A DNA stretch of 20,875 nt from JAGMXM01 sp964458325 (GTDB taxonomy: Bacteria; Verrucomicrobiota; Verrucomicrobiia; Limisphaerales; UBA1319). A program made the position numbers and the translations under genes. Positions 1-7,495 of the stretch are shown piece after piece; positions within the stretch are counted from its first letter, which is position 1; the number at the start of each line of letters is the position of its first letter. The notes under the pieces are model-generated. The model did no database searches. It was not told the DNA's origin and worked only from the letters and a program-made list of their open reading frames with translations. The DNA is taken from assembly GCA_964458325.1 (NCBI GenBank), contig CAYWIM010000085.1, forward strand, positions 1 to 20,875, written 5' to 3'.

Positions 1-16
1 TGGCCCGGCGGCGCTC

Positions 17-50
17 CCGCCAAAATCGGAAGTAATTTTTGCACAGACCC
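17..50 (-). repeat. 34-base dispersed repeat, copy A (3' of uppP)
   Basis: Read on the minus strand, this begins with GGGTCTG, whose first G is the last base of the uppP stop codon. It continues with GCAAAAAT, then TTCCGATTTTG. It matches the copy after trpS (20708-20741) at 29 of 34 positions by hand alignment, in opposite orientation. CAAAAT and ATTTTG inside it are complementary, so it could form a weak hairpin just after the stop. The family is unknown to me; it could be a terminator-like or mobile palindromic element, and it may continue past the window edge. Confidence 0.6.
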
Positions 51-841
51 TAACGCACCACCCAAAGGATCAGGAGCCCCAGGCCGATCCGATACCACCC
101 GAATCCGTTGAAGGTGTGGGATTGGACGAAGCGCAGCAGCCACTTCACGGCGGCAAAAGCGGTCACGGCGGACACCACGGTCCCCAGAAGCAGGAGCCAC
201 CAGGATTCCCCCGGCCCGCCCCCCGAAAGCGCCTGAACACATTGCAGCGCCCCCGCGGATATCAGGGTCGGAATCCCCAGCAGGAACGAGAACTCAGCTG
301 CCATCGGACGGTTCAATCCCATGGCCAGCACGGTCAATATGGTCGCCCCGGATCGGGATGTCCCGGGGAACACCGCCGCCAGGATCTGGGCCAGGCCGGC
401 CGCCACAGCCATCGACCATGTGATCGTCTCCCCCAAGGGCCGCCCCTTGAGCGCGCGCTCGAGCCCCAGAATAACCCCTCCGCCAATCAGGGTCGCCCAC
501 GCCACCGGCGCCGCCGTCTCCGGCAGTTCGAACCCGGTCTTTTTGAGGATCAGCCCGCCGGCGCTGGTGACCGCGAACGCCAGCAGCAGCTTCAGCCCGT
601 AATCGCGCGAGGCCGGCGCGCGCCACTGGGTGACGATCGACCTCACCCGCCGGTGAAACAGAACCAGGACCGCCAGCACCGCGCCGGATTGAATCCCCAC
701 GTTGAACAGGTCCGACTGCCGAGGCAGCCAGTGCTCCGCAATCAGCAGATGGCCCGTCGAAGACACCGGCAAAAACTCGGTGATGCCTTCGATCAATCCC
801 AACAATATGACCGCCACCCAGTCGGGCATGACGCCATCCAT
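50..841 (-). CDS. uppP: Undecaprenyl-diphosphatase (UppP/BacA)
   Basis: This integral membrane enzyme dephosphorylates undecaprenyl diphosphate to undecaprenyl phosphate, recycling the lipid carrier for peptidoglycan and other envelope polymers; raised dosage is known to give bacitracin resistance. The 263-residue product has the family's usual length. Near the N-terminus it has the EGITEFLPVSSTGHL motif (residues 18-32, with Glu18, Glu22 and His31), and at about 159-167 the PGTSRSGAT motif with the catalytic-type Arg163. Hydrophobic segments run throughout. The frame stays open upstream to 970, but that part overlaps the previous gene and is not UppP-like. The ATG at 841 lies 7 bases after a -10-like TCTAAA, and an alternative ATG lies at 829. 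It starts 59 bases after the stop of the glutaminase-like gene and could be partly read with it, but has its own promoter candidate. Confidence 0.95.
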   Translation of the reverse strand: MDGVMPDWVAVILLGLIEGITEFLPVSSTGHLLIAEHWLPRQSDLFNVGIQSGAVLAVLVLFHRRVRSIVTQWRAPASRDYGLKLLLAFAVTSAGGLILKKTGFELPETAAPVAWATLIGGGVILGLERALKGRPLGETITWSMAVAAGLAQILAAVFPGTSRSGATILTVLAMGLNRPMAAEFSFLLGIPTLISAGALQCVQALSGGGPGESWWLLLLGTVVSAVTAFAAVKWLLRFVQSHTFNGFGWYRIGLGLLILWVVR

Positions 842-848
842 GGCCGCG

Positions 849-877
849 TTTAGACTCGAATTTCCATCCCTTGGCAA
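849..877 (-). promoter_or_regulatory. Candidate promoter of uppP (leaderless layout)
   Basis: On the minus strand TTGCCA (877-872), a 17-base spacer and TCTAAA (854-849) form a sigma70-like pair. Only 7 bases separate the -10 from the ATG at 841, so the transcript would start at or within a few bases of the start codon. No Shine-Dalgarno sequence precedes this ATG. The same layout recurs at other genes in the window, which raises confidence. Confidence 0.5.
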
Positions 878-900
878 GCCGCAAAAGGGGCGGCCTGCCG

Positions 901-3561
901 TCACGGGGCCGGAGGCGCCAGCTCGACCAGCCCCGCGTCGATGTACTGTCCGCCCGACGTCTGGCGGCAATGGATGGCCATGACGTTGCGGCCGGGCCGA
1001 AGGGCATCGAGCGCGGCGGAGGCGACAGCCCGCTGCTGGTAGTCCACGGTGTAGCCCGTCGCGCTCAGCGCCGCCACTCCGTTCAGGTAGACCTCCACGT
1101 CCTCGTCATGATGGATCCGCATCCGGATTTCGCCCTCCGGCTGGCGGGACAGGCGGAACTCGCGCCGCAGCCAGATCTCGCCGCTGTTCCAGGCAGTCCG
1201 CACCACCGAGCCGGGCGTGCCCTCGGCGCCAAAACCCGCCGGCCCGGACGCCCATCCCCCATCGTCGAAGCCCGACTCCTTCCACCGAAGCGGGGGCTGC
1301 TCGAAGGTGTATCGCCAGGTCACCGCCTGCTTCTCGGCCGTCGGCGCCACCGGAACGATTCGCGGAGGCCGCGGCAATGGCGCCCAGCCCGACGATCGAG
1401 TCCTGTCCCGCCCGGCCCACTTTCTCCAGAGCTCGCCATCGTATAGCATGGGCAGGAACACGCCGCCGACTACCGATCGCGCCCGGAACCCGCGCTGCCG
1501 GCCCGTGTTCGTCCAGTACCAATCGGTCATGGGGATCCGGTCGGGGGTCTCGTCCAGGAACCGATAGACGGGATCCACCAGGGCCTCGAAATCGTCCCGG
1601 CTGCCCGTCAAGGTGGCGGTCCAGACAATCCAGTCGAGCTTGGTGTAGAGCTGGCGGCTGTCCAGGGGCAGACCGTATCGTTGCTGCGTCTTCCGGTAAA
1701 AAGCCATCTCTCGCCGCGCGACCTCGGCCGGGAACAGGTTCAGCCCCAGCAGCCGATCCCAAACCAGGTTGTATTTCAGGCTCCATGTGCCCAGCCGGTC
1801 GAACGCAAGCCGGTAATGATCGCCATCGTCGGACTCCCGGACCCACCGCGCGGCAAAATCGCGCGCCGCGGACCCAAACGCCTCCGCGAGCTGCTTGTCC
1901 CCGCGCCGCCCGGCCAGGTCAGCCAGAGCCGCCAGCCCGCAGATCGCCTTCGCGGAGAGATTCACGTTGTGCGCCAGATGACCCGCGAAATCGTCGGTGC
2001 ACAGCTGGTTCTCGGGATCGAATCCCTTGGCCTTCAGGTAGCCCCCCCACTGGGCCAGAAGCGGCCAATACTCGCGGGCGAAATCCGCATCGCCTTCGCA
2101 ATGCGCCAGCGCCGCCACCAGAAGCAGCAGATTGCCCGTCTCCTCGACCGGCATCTGGTTCTCCTCGGTCCGCTCCCCCCCACCATACACCTGCCCGTTC
2201 GCGTGCGGATATCGCCCGAGATCGTGCGGCGCGAACGGGAACTTCCAGCGATCGGACGCGGCATATTCGAGCACGGGCACCAGCAGCGCCTTGACCAGGG
2301 ACGGGCTGAAGAGCAGGAACTGCGGCGCCATCGGGTAGATGATGTCCACAGTCCCGATGCAGCCGTTGCTGAAGTTCTCCTTCGGGAACGCCAGCGGCTG
2401 GCCGTGCGCATCGGCGGCGATCTTGGTCGCAGCCAGGCATTGCCGGTAGGCCAGCGCGGCGATCTGCGCGTAGCGCCACCCACCCACCCGCTCGAGATCC
2501 TCCATGACCTCCCGGTCGAAGGCCGCGCAGCGCTCGATCAGCGCGCCGTAATCGCCACAAGTGGCCCGGAGCAGATCCGCCGCCTCCCAGCCATTTCGCC
2601 GCCAATACGGCCGCAGGTTATGCCCAAAATACTGAATCGAGTAGAGATCGTCATACGCCAGCACCAGCCAGCGCCGCACCGGCTCGCTCCCCACCATCCC
2701 CAGATCGAACGCGAAGGCCGCCACCGGCGCGCCGTCCTGGACCGCCCGCGGCATCCGGGTATCCATCTCGAACTCGAGCCGCCCCGCCCGTGCGAACTCT
2801 GTTCGGCTGGCGGCCGGGGTCACCGCATGGCCGCTGACCTGCGACGCGGGAGCGGCTGCATACAGATACCCCCAGTCGATCCGGAGGTCATCCCCGTTCC
2901 GGGCCAGCACCGGCTGATCCGCGCTCCCCAGCCGGAGCACCGCCAGATCGCCGATCAGCTCGCGCCCCCAGACCGCCTTCTGCGCCGGTTCGTTGACCAC
3001 CAGCTCCGACGTGTGATCGTAGTAGAGCTGAACGGCATGCGCCGCCCCGTCAATCGAGCCAATCTCCCACGTCAAAAACGTCACCGGCCGGCTCAGAATG
3101 TCGATGTCATCCGGCAACGCGGGCGTCGTGAAGGTGAGGGTCAGATGCACGCCCGCACCCTCGAATTCATAGACCGTCCGGGTCGGCCAAACCCGGAGTC
3201 CGGTCTGCTGAAACGCCGGCGTTTCAGCCGGCGCCGTTCCCATCAGCCGGTAGGCCTGGCCGTCGATCCGGATCAGGCTCGCCAGTCCGTGCGTTTTTCC
3301 CGTCCAGTGGCGCGGCACATCATCGGTGAGCCGATCCGCAAAGGACCAGACGCTGAAATAGGGATCGCACGCGACCAGGGGCGTGGCCGGCGGCCGGAGC
3401 GCCGCGCCGCCGCCCCGCAATGCCGGCGCCTGCGCGGCCCCGAGGTTCATCCAGCCGGCGGGGCCCAACCCCCATGGCGCGCCCGCCCCGAACAACAGCA
3501 TGTTGCCTATCACCCACGCCGGAAGCAGCCGGCCCGTCGATCGATTCGGTCTTTCCCGCAT
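901..3561 (-). CDS. Secreted glutaminase-A-like protein (DUF4964/DUF5127/DUF4965/DUF1793) with C-terminal beta-sandwich
   Basis: This 886-residue protein has a hydrophobic, signal-peptide-like N-terminus (about residues 10-45, ending AAQA). Next comes a short DUF4964-type stretch with CDPYFSVWS (65-73), a beta-rich DUF5127-type region (about 110-330), and a long alpha-helical region to about 710. That region carries the strongly conserved strings of the family: DIIYPMAPQF, FPFAPHDLGRYPHANGQVYG, QMPVEETGN, CTDDFAGHLAHNVNLS, GTWSLKYNLVWD and ARSVVGG. Fungal glutaminase A belongs here and hydrolyses glutamine, but the substrate of bacterial members, many of them in glycan-degrading phyla, is mostly unknown. 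The last 150 or so residues (WRYTF to the end) look like a galactose-binding-type beta-sandwich that could bind sugar. It is probably periplasmic or extracellular. The start at 3561 lies 8 bases after a -10-like TGAAGT. Family call firm, reaction uncertain. Confidence 0.88.
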   Translation of the reverse strand: MRERPNRSTGRLLPAWVIGNMLLFGAGAPWGLGPAGWMNLGAAQAPALRGGGAALRPPATPLVACDPYFSVWSFADRLTDDVPRHWTGKTHGLASLIRIDGQAYRLMGTAPAETPAFQQTGLRVWPTRTVYEFEGAGVHLTLTFTTPALPDDIDILSRPVTFLTWEIGSIDGAAHAVQLYYDHTSELVVNEPAQKAVWGRELIGDLAVLRLGSADQPVLARNGDDLRIDWGYLYAAAPASQVSGHAVTPAASRTEFARAGRLEFEMDTRMPRAVQDGAPVAAFAFDLGMVGSEPVRRWLVLAYDDLYSIQYFGHNLRPYWRRNGWEAADLLRATCGDYGALIERCAAFDREVMEDLERVGGWRYAQIAALAYRQCLAATKIAADAHGQPLAFPKENFSNGCIGTVDIIYPMAPQFLLFSPSLVKALLVPVLEYAASDRWKFPFAPHDLGRYPHANGQVYGGGERTEENQMPVEETGNLLLLVAALAHCEGDADFAREYWPLLAQWGGYLKAKGFDPENQLCTDDFAGHLAHNVNLSAKAICGLAALADLAGRRGDKQLAEAFGSAARDFAARWVRESDDGDHYRLAFDRLGTWSLKYNLVWDRLLGLNLFPAEVARREMAFYRKTQQRYGLPLDSRQLYTKLDWIVWTATLTGSRDDFEALVDPVYRFLDETPDRIPMTDWYWTNTGRQRGFRARSVVGGVFLPMLYDGELWRKWAGRDRTRSSGWAPLPRPPRIVPVAPTAEKQAVTWRYTFEQPPLRWKESGFDDGGWASGPAGFGAEGTPGSVVRTAWNSGEIWLRREFRLSRQPEGEIRMRIHHDEDVEVYLNGVAALSATGYTVDYQQRAVASAALDALRPGRNVMAIHCRQTSGGQYIDAGLVELAPPAP

Positions 3562-3569
3562 ACCGCCAG

Positions 3570-3598
3570 ACTTCAGCCGGTTGCGGCGCAGGCGTCAA
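3570..3598 (-). promoter_or_regulatory. Candidate promoter of the glutaminase-like gene (leaderless layout)
   Basis: On the minus strand TTGACG (3598-3593), exactly 17 bases, then TGAAGT (3575-3570), with 8 bases to the ATG at 3561. The -35 matches the consensus in 5 of 6 bases. Transcription should begin almost at the ATG. The rest of the 125-base gap (3562-3686) holds a 5-bp stem (3613-3617 with 3625-3629) without a T-run, and nothing else I can name. Confidence 0.55.
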
Positions 3599-3686
3599 GC
3601 CTCGCGGCTCATCGCCTGCATTCGAGGCGGGCCATGTTTCTTGCCTTCGCCGGCCGAATTCGGATCAGCCGATGGATGCGCTCATC

Positions 3687-6600
3687 CTACTGCGTGATCA
3701 ACCGGAAGAAGACGGCGGGATTGGCCCGATCGATCGTCGCGGTCGCGCCGCTGGCGGATCCGCCCGGATAATCATGCCAGTTGTTGCGGATGCCCAGGCT
3801 CAGCGAGTTGGTCTGGGCCTGGAGCTTGAGCCCCGCCTCGATCCAGCGGAACGTCAGCGTGTCGCCGCTGCGCTCGACATCGAGCTTCGGCAGCCCGCCC
3901 GTGACTTTCAATGTCCCGTCCACCGGGACAGAGCTGTAATCCCAGCCCAGCGGGCTCGGCAGGACGGGCAGGTCGTAGGTTGTGAAGTTTTCGGTGTAGC
4001 TTGCGGCGCTGAACAGCTTGAACACCTCGCCTCCAGCCAGAGGACCGATCACAACCACCTGAAGCGTTCCGCCCAGGGTGAGCGCCTGGATCCCGCTCAC
4101 CTGGTCGCTGCCGGCGCCAGATACCTCCATGACAGCGGTGCCGAGCAACGTGAGGTTGTTCGGAACCGCAAGGGTCCCTATGCCAGCTCCGGGCGCCAGC
4201 GTTCCCAAAACGCCTACGGCGACCGGAGACGAGATCGAGCCGCCGCCCCCGAGAGTGCCGCCGGCGACCGTGACGCCGCTGCCGCCAATCGCCGTGTTCA
4301 CCAGAAGCGTGCCGTTGCTGACCACCGTCGTTCCGCTGTAGGTGCAGACGCCGTCCAAAACCCACGTGCCCGAGCCATCCTTCCGGAACTGCGTCAGGTT
4401 GCCGCCCGCCCCATCGGTCAGTCCGCTGTTCCATTCGCCATCACCGGCCCCGCTCAGCCAGAGGGTGCGGGTGCCGGCTGTGGTCGTGTTGGCCGCCGGT
4501 CCCGAAACGATCAGCTTCCCCGCGTCCGAATGAACGATCCAGTAGCTGCCGCCCGTGATGAGCTCGATGGGGCCCAGCAATGTGTTCGTGCCGCTGACAT
4601 TGCGGATGCCAGGCACGTTGCCCGCCGCGGATTGTTTCTGGTTGAGGATCAGGGGCTCGTCCAGCGTGATGCCTCCGAGCAACTCGAGCCGCGCGTTGGG
4701 CGCGTTTCCGATCGCGGTCGCGCCGTCGATGGCGCCGAACGCTTGCGGATGCGCCGGGCGCAGCGCCCCGCCGGTGATGGTGGTCTGGTTGGTGTAAGTC
4801 TGGGCTGCGGGCAACGTCACGATGTTCGGGCCCGCCTTGTTCACGATGCCCTCGCCCACGACCAGCGCGCTGAACGAAAAATCCTCGGCCGCGTTCAACC
4901 GGAGGATGCCGTGATTGGTGATGACCCCGATCGACACGGAGCCCGGCCGGACGCCGTCGCCGATCTGGAAGATGCCGTTGGTCTCGACGAGCACCCCGCC
5001 CGAGCCCGTGCCGCTCCCGGAGGCGTTGGCGACCGCCAGGGTCCCTCCGCTCACAACGGTGCCGCCGCTGTAAAGGTTGGCTCCCGCCAGCACCTGCGTG
5101 CCTGCCCCGCTCTTGACCACCATGCCGCTGCCGCTCACGACGCCAGCATGAACGCCCCCGCCCCCGGTGATCGTCAGTGTGGCGCTGCCCAGCGCGACAT
5201 CGCCTCCCAGGGCCCCCCCCCCATCCAGCACCGCCAATGCCTGGTCCTGCCCGTTGAGATCCAATGTCGCGCCCGGCACATTGGCGAGGGTCACGGTGGT
5301 GTTGGTTGGCAGCCGATCGACGCCGCCGCTGAGCTGAAGCGATCCCCCCGAAATCGTCACCCCGCCCGAGAATGTGTTCGCGCCGCTATTGCCCAGGATC
5401 AACGATCCGGACCCCATTTTGACCAGGCCTGCTTCGCCGCCAATCGAGCCCGACCCGGCGAATGTGTAGCTCTTGGCGCTGTTGTCGATCGTCAGCGACA
5501 GGGGCATCAGATCCATGGTCAGATCGACCGCGGTGACGCCGCTGGCGCTGTCGTTGAAGGTGACGAAATCGCCCTGATTATACGCCGTGGAGCCGACAGA
5601 ATCGAGCCAGTTGGCGGTGGTCGTGTCCCATTTGCCATCGACCTTGCCGTCCCAGGCCAGCGCGCGCACGGGCGGAGGGCCGCCGGTGATCACCAGGTCG
5701 ATCCTGCTCCGGGCCGCATTGTTCGAGATGTAGCCCGAATACGCCTGCGTGGCGGCCGGCAGATTCCCCAGGGCCAGCCCGTTGAAGCCCGGGGTGTAGG
5801 CCTGATAGCTGATCAGCGGGAACTGCACCGGATAGGCCTTGATCGGCGGCAGCGACAGGATGTCGATGGTGGTTCGATTCCCGCTATAATCGTTGAAATT
5901 TGTGACGTGGAGACTCGTCGATGCTTCCCCCACACTGAACGCCAGCACGCCATCGGCCACCGTCAGGGTCGAGAGCGGGCTGCCCGGCGATCCGGCCGAG
6001 TTGGTCACAACCAACACGCCGGCCGTGATCGAGATATCGGCGATCTCTCCCCCCCCATTTTCGATGGCGTTGGCCATGACCCTGCCGCCATTGATGTTGA
6101 GCGTCCCGGTGGACGGGCCGCCGTTGGCCGCCAGACGGAGGACGTTGTTGACGACAAGCTGGGCCGTGCCATTGACATTGACCGTGCCCTTCCCCGCCCC
6201 GCCCGTCGCCACTGCCTGCATCCCGATGTTCACCGTGTTTGCGTCGATCAACCCCGCATCAAAGGTCAGCGTCCCCGTGCCCCCGCCCTGCCCGCCCGTG
6301 GTTGCCGAACCCCGCCCAACGATGATCGTGTCCACCAGGGCATCCACCGTCCCAAAGCTGAAATCAGCGGACCCGACGGCGATCGCAGTGGACGTCCCGG
6401 TCTGCTCGCTCTCGTCTCCGACAATCCATGTCCCTTGACGCCCCGTCCCCGCCAGGTTCCGAAACACGGCCCGGGGCGAGAAGAAAGTGACGGTGTTGAA
6501 CGAGAGCTTGCTGCTGACGGATTTGCGGCCGCCCACGGTGATGCCGCCGTCGCTCAAAATGGTGTTCTCCTGCCCCAGCTTGACATCGCAGCTTCCGCCC

Positions 6601-7277
6601 GTGCCCGATGTCCGGCTGATCAGCAGACCCGGATTGGCGGTGCAGTAGAGCAGGTTGGTCTTCGCCAGGGCCAGGTTCGCGTTGGGCCGATTATACCAGA
6701 GCGTGCTGCTGCCGCCGTTCTCGGCGCCCACCCGGATCTGGCTGACGTAGGCGGTGAACGTGTCCAATCCCTCCATGTCGAGGGTCGCCAGCTTGGCGCC
6801 CGAGCTGGTCGATCCCTGGATGATCGAGATAATGCCGGCCGTGTTGGTGACGAACAGGCTCCCCTGCCCCAGCACCGTCGCATACACGGTCTGCGCCCCC
6901 CCGTTGTCCGTGCCGGTTCCCACATACAGGATGGGATTGACCGTCCCCTGCACCGTCAGGGTCGATCCTGCGGGTATCTGGGTGGTGTGGAACAGCTGGT
7001 TGGTGTTCCCATACTTCAAACTCTGAATCGCCACGCTCACATCGACAATGTTGTTCGGCGTGCCGAACAGCCCCGGAAACCCCGTGGCGTCGTCGTCGTT
7101 GAAAAGAATGGCGTTGCCGAGATCCGGGATGCCCCCCGCCCAGTTGCCAGGCGTTGACCAACTGTCGTTGCCCCCCGCACCAGTCCAGGATACGGTCTCC
7201 GCCGATGCAATCGGGTTCAGGATCACGCTGGCAAAGAGCACTCCAACGAATAATTTGCACGGGAATTGTGTCTTCAT
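3687..7277 (-). CDS. Autotransporter-associated beta-strand repeat protein, secreted
   Basis: This 1196-residue protein starts with a clear Sec signal peptide (Lys near the start, hydrophobic core, cleavage likely after ASA at residue 26). It is rich in Gly, Thr, Ser, Val and Asn, as expected of a beta-solenoid. At least four copies of the autotransporter-associated repeat (PATR/TIGR02601 type) are visible, with the pattern K-x-G-x-G-x-x-x-L...YSGGTxVxxGTL: about residues 618-650, 719-750, 809-845 and 964-1000. Two similar module starts, WxG...W...NW, lie at 30-46 and 542-557. The last 70 residues form a small beta domain ending in AVFFRLITQ, an ending I associate with Verrucomicrobiota secreted proteins. 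There is no outer-membrane autotransporter barrel and no PEP-CTERM anchor, so how it is exported or held at the surface is unclear. No Shine-Dalgarno sequence or convincing promoter was found upstream. Role unknown; probably a surface or extracellular structural or adhesive protein. Confidence 0.88.
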   Translation of the reverse strand: MKTQFPCKLFVGVLFASVILNPIASAETVSWTGAGGNDSWSTPGNWAGGIPDLGNAILFNDDDATGFPGLFGTPNNIVDVSVAIQSLKYGNTNQLFHTTQIPAGSTLTVQGTVNPILYVGTGTDNGGAQTVYATVLGQGSLFVTNTAGIISIIQGSTSSGAKLATLDMEGLDTFTAYVSQIRVGAENGGSSTLWYNRPNANLALAKTNLLYCTANPGLLISRTSGTGGSCDVKLGQENTILSDGGITVGGRKSVSSKLSFNTVTFFSPRAVFRNLAGTGRQGTWIVGDESEQTGTSTAIAVGSADFSFGTVDALVDTIIVGRGSATTGGQGGGTGTLTFDAGLIDANTVNIGMQAVATGGAGKGTVNVNGTAQLVVNNVLRLAANGGPSTGTLNINGGRVMANAIENGGGEIADISITAGVLVVTNSAGSPGSPLSTLTVADGVLAFSVGEASTSLHVTNFNDYSGNRTTIDILSLPPIKAYPVQFPLISYQAYTPGFNGLALGNLPAATQAYSGYISNNAARSRIDLVITGGPPPVRALAWDGKVDGKWDTTTANWLDSVGSTAYNQGDFVTFNDSASGVTAVDLTMDLMPLSLTIDNSAKSYTFAGSGSIGGEAGLVKMGSGSLILGNSGANTFSGGVTISGGSLQLSGGVDRLPTNTTVTLANVPGATLDLNGQDQALAVLDGGGALGGDVALGSATLTITGGGGVHAGVVSGSGMVVKSGAGTQVLAGANLYSGGTVVSGGTLAVANASGSGTGSGGVLVETNGIFQIGDGVRPGSVSIGVITNHGILRLNAAEDFSFSALVVGEGIVNKAGPNIVTLPAAQTYTNQTTITGGALRPAHPQAFGAIDGATAIGNAPNARLELLGGITLDEPLILNQKQSAAGNVPGIRNVSGTNTLLGPIELITGGSYWIVHSDAGKLIVSGPAANTTTAGTRTLWLSGAGDGEWNSGLTDGAGGNLTQFRKDGSGTWVLDGVCTYSGTTVVSNGTLLVNTAIGGSGVTVAGGTLGGGGSISSPVAVGVLGTLAPGAGIGTLAVPNNLTLLGTAVMEVSGAGSDQVSGIQALTLGGTLQVVVIGPLAGGEVFKLFSAASYTENFTTYDLPVLPSPLGWDYSSVPVDGTLKVTGGLPKLDVERSGDTLTFRWIEAGLKLQAQTNSLSLGIRNNWHDYPGGSASGATATIDRANPAVFFRLITQ

Positions 7278-7495
7278 GAGATACGAGTTCTCTAAGGGTC
7301 TTGGTCACAATGGAACTGCAGATGAAGCTCGATTTCAAGGGTTTTTCGCGCTTGGTTTTCCTTCCTTCGCTTCGCCAATCCCCTTCCCACTTGAATCCCG
7401 AGGGGCCCGATTGCCAAGCGCGCTCTCAGGAATCGGGCGCAGTCTCTCGGCCAACCGCCGCTTGCATTGAAACCGGGACGCGCTATGGTGAGCGC
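7278..7495. other. Divergent intergenic region with an 8-bp inverted repeat
   Basis: This 218-base gap separates two divergent genes and should hold both promoters. A perfect 8-bp inverted repeat, GCCCGATT (7405-7412) and AATCGGGC (7431-7438), encloses an 18-base loop. It is followed by no T-run, so it is more likely a binding site or chance than a terminator. The plus-strand promoter candidate lies at 7462-7489. No short open frame here resembles a real gene. Confidence 0.4.
7462..7489 (+). promoter_or_regulatory. Candidate promoter of the TIM-barrel gene (leaderless layout)
   Basis: TTGCAT (7462-7467), a 16-base spacer and TATGGT (7484-7489) are followed after only 6 bases by the ATG at 7496. 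Transcription would begin at about the start codon itself. TTGAAA at 7467-7472 is an alternative -35 but gives too short a spacer (11). Confidence 0.45.

Noticed and set aside
3613..3629. Stem CGCCT/AGGCG as terminator of the repeat-protein gene
   Set aside because: Only 5 bp and no T-run on the minus strand after it.
3654..3663. 10-bp palindrome CCGAATTCGG in the gap downstream of the repeat protein
   Set aside because: A single short palindrome with no second copy nearby and no position that suggests a site; chance is sufficient.
1681..3771. Plus-strand open frame of 696 codons opposite the glutaminase-like gene
   Set aside because: Arg- and Pro-rich with no recognisable domain; the opposite strand carries strongly conserved family strings throughout.
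3420..7157. Plus-strand open frame of 1245 codons opposite the beta-strand-repeat gene, longer than the gene itself
   Set aside because: Its product is Arg/Gln/Ala/Asp-rich low-complexity text without a domain or signal. The minus strand has a signal peptide, PATR repeats and a typical end domain. In GC-rich codon usage the antisense frame is often open.
7292..7308. TAAGGGTCTTGGTCACAA as a third copy of the 34-base repeat
   Set aside because: Only the first 8 or so bases agree. The AAAAAT and TTCCGATTTTG blocks are absent, and it lies near a start, not a stop codon.
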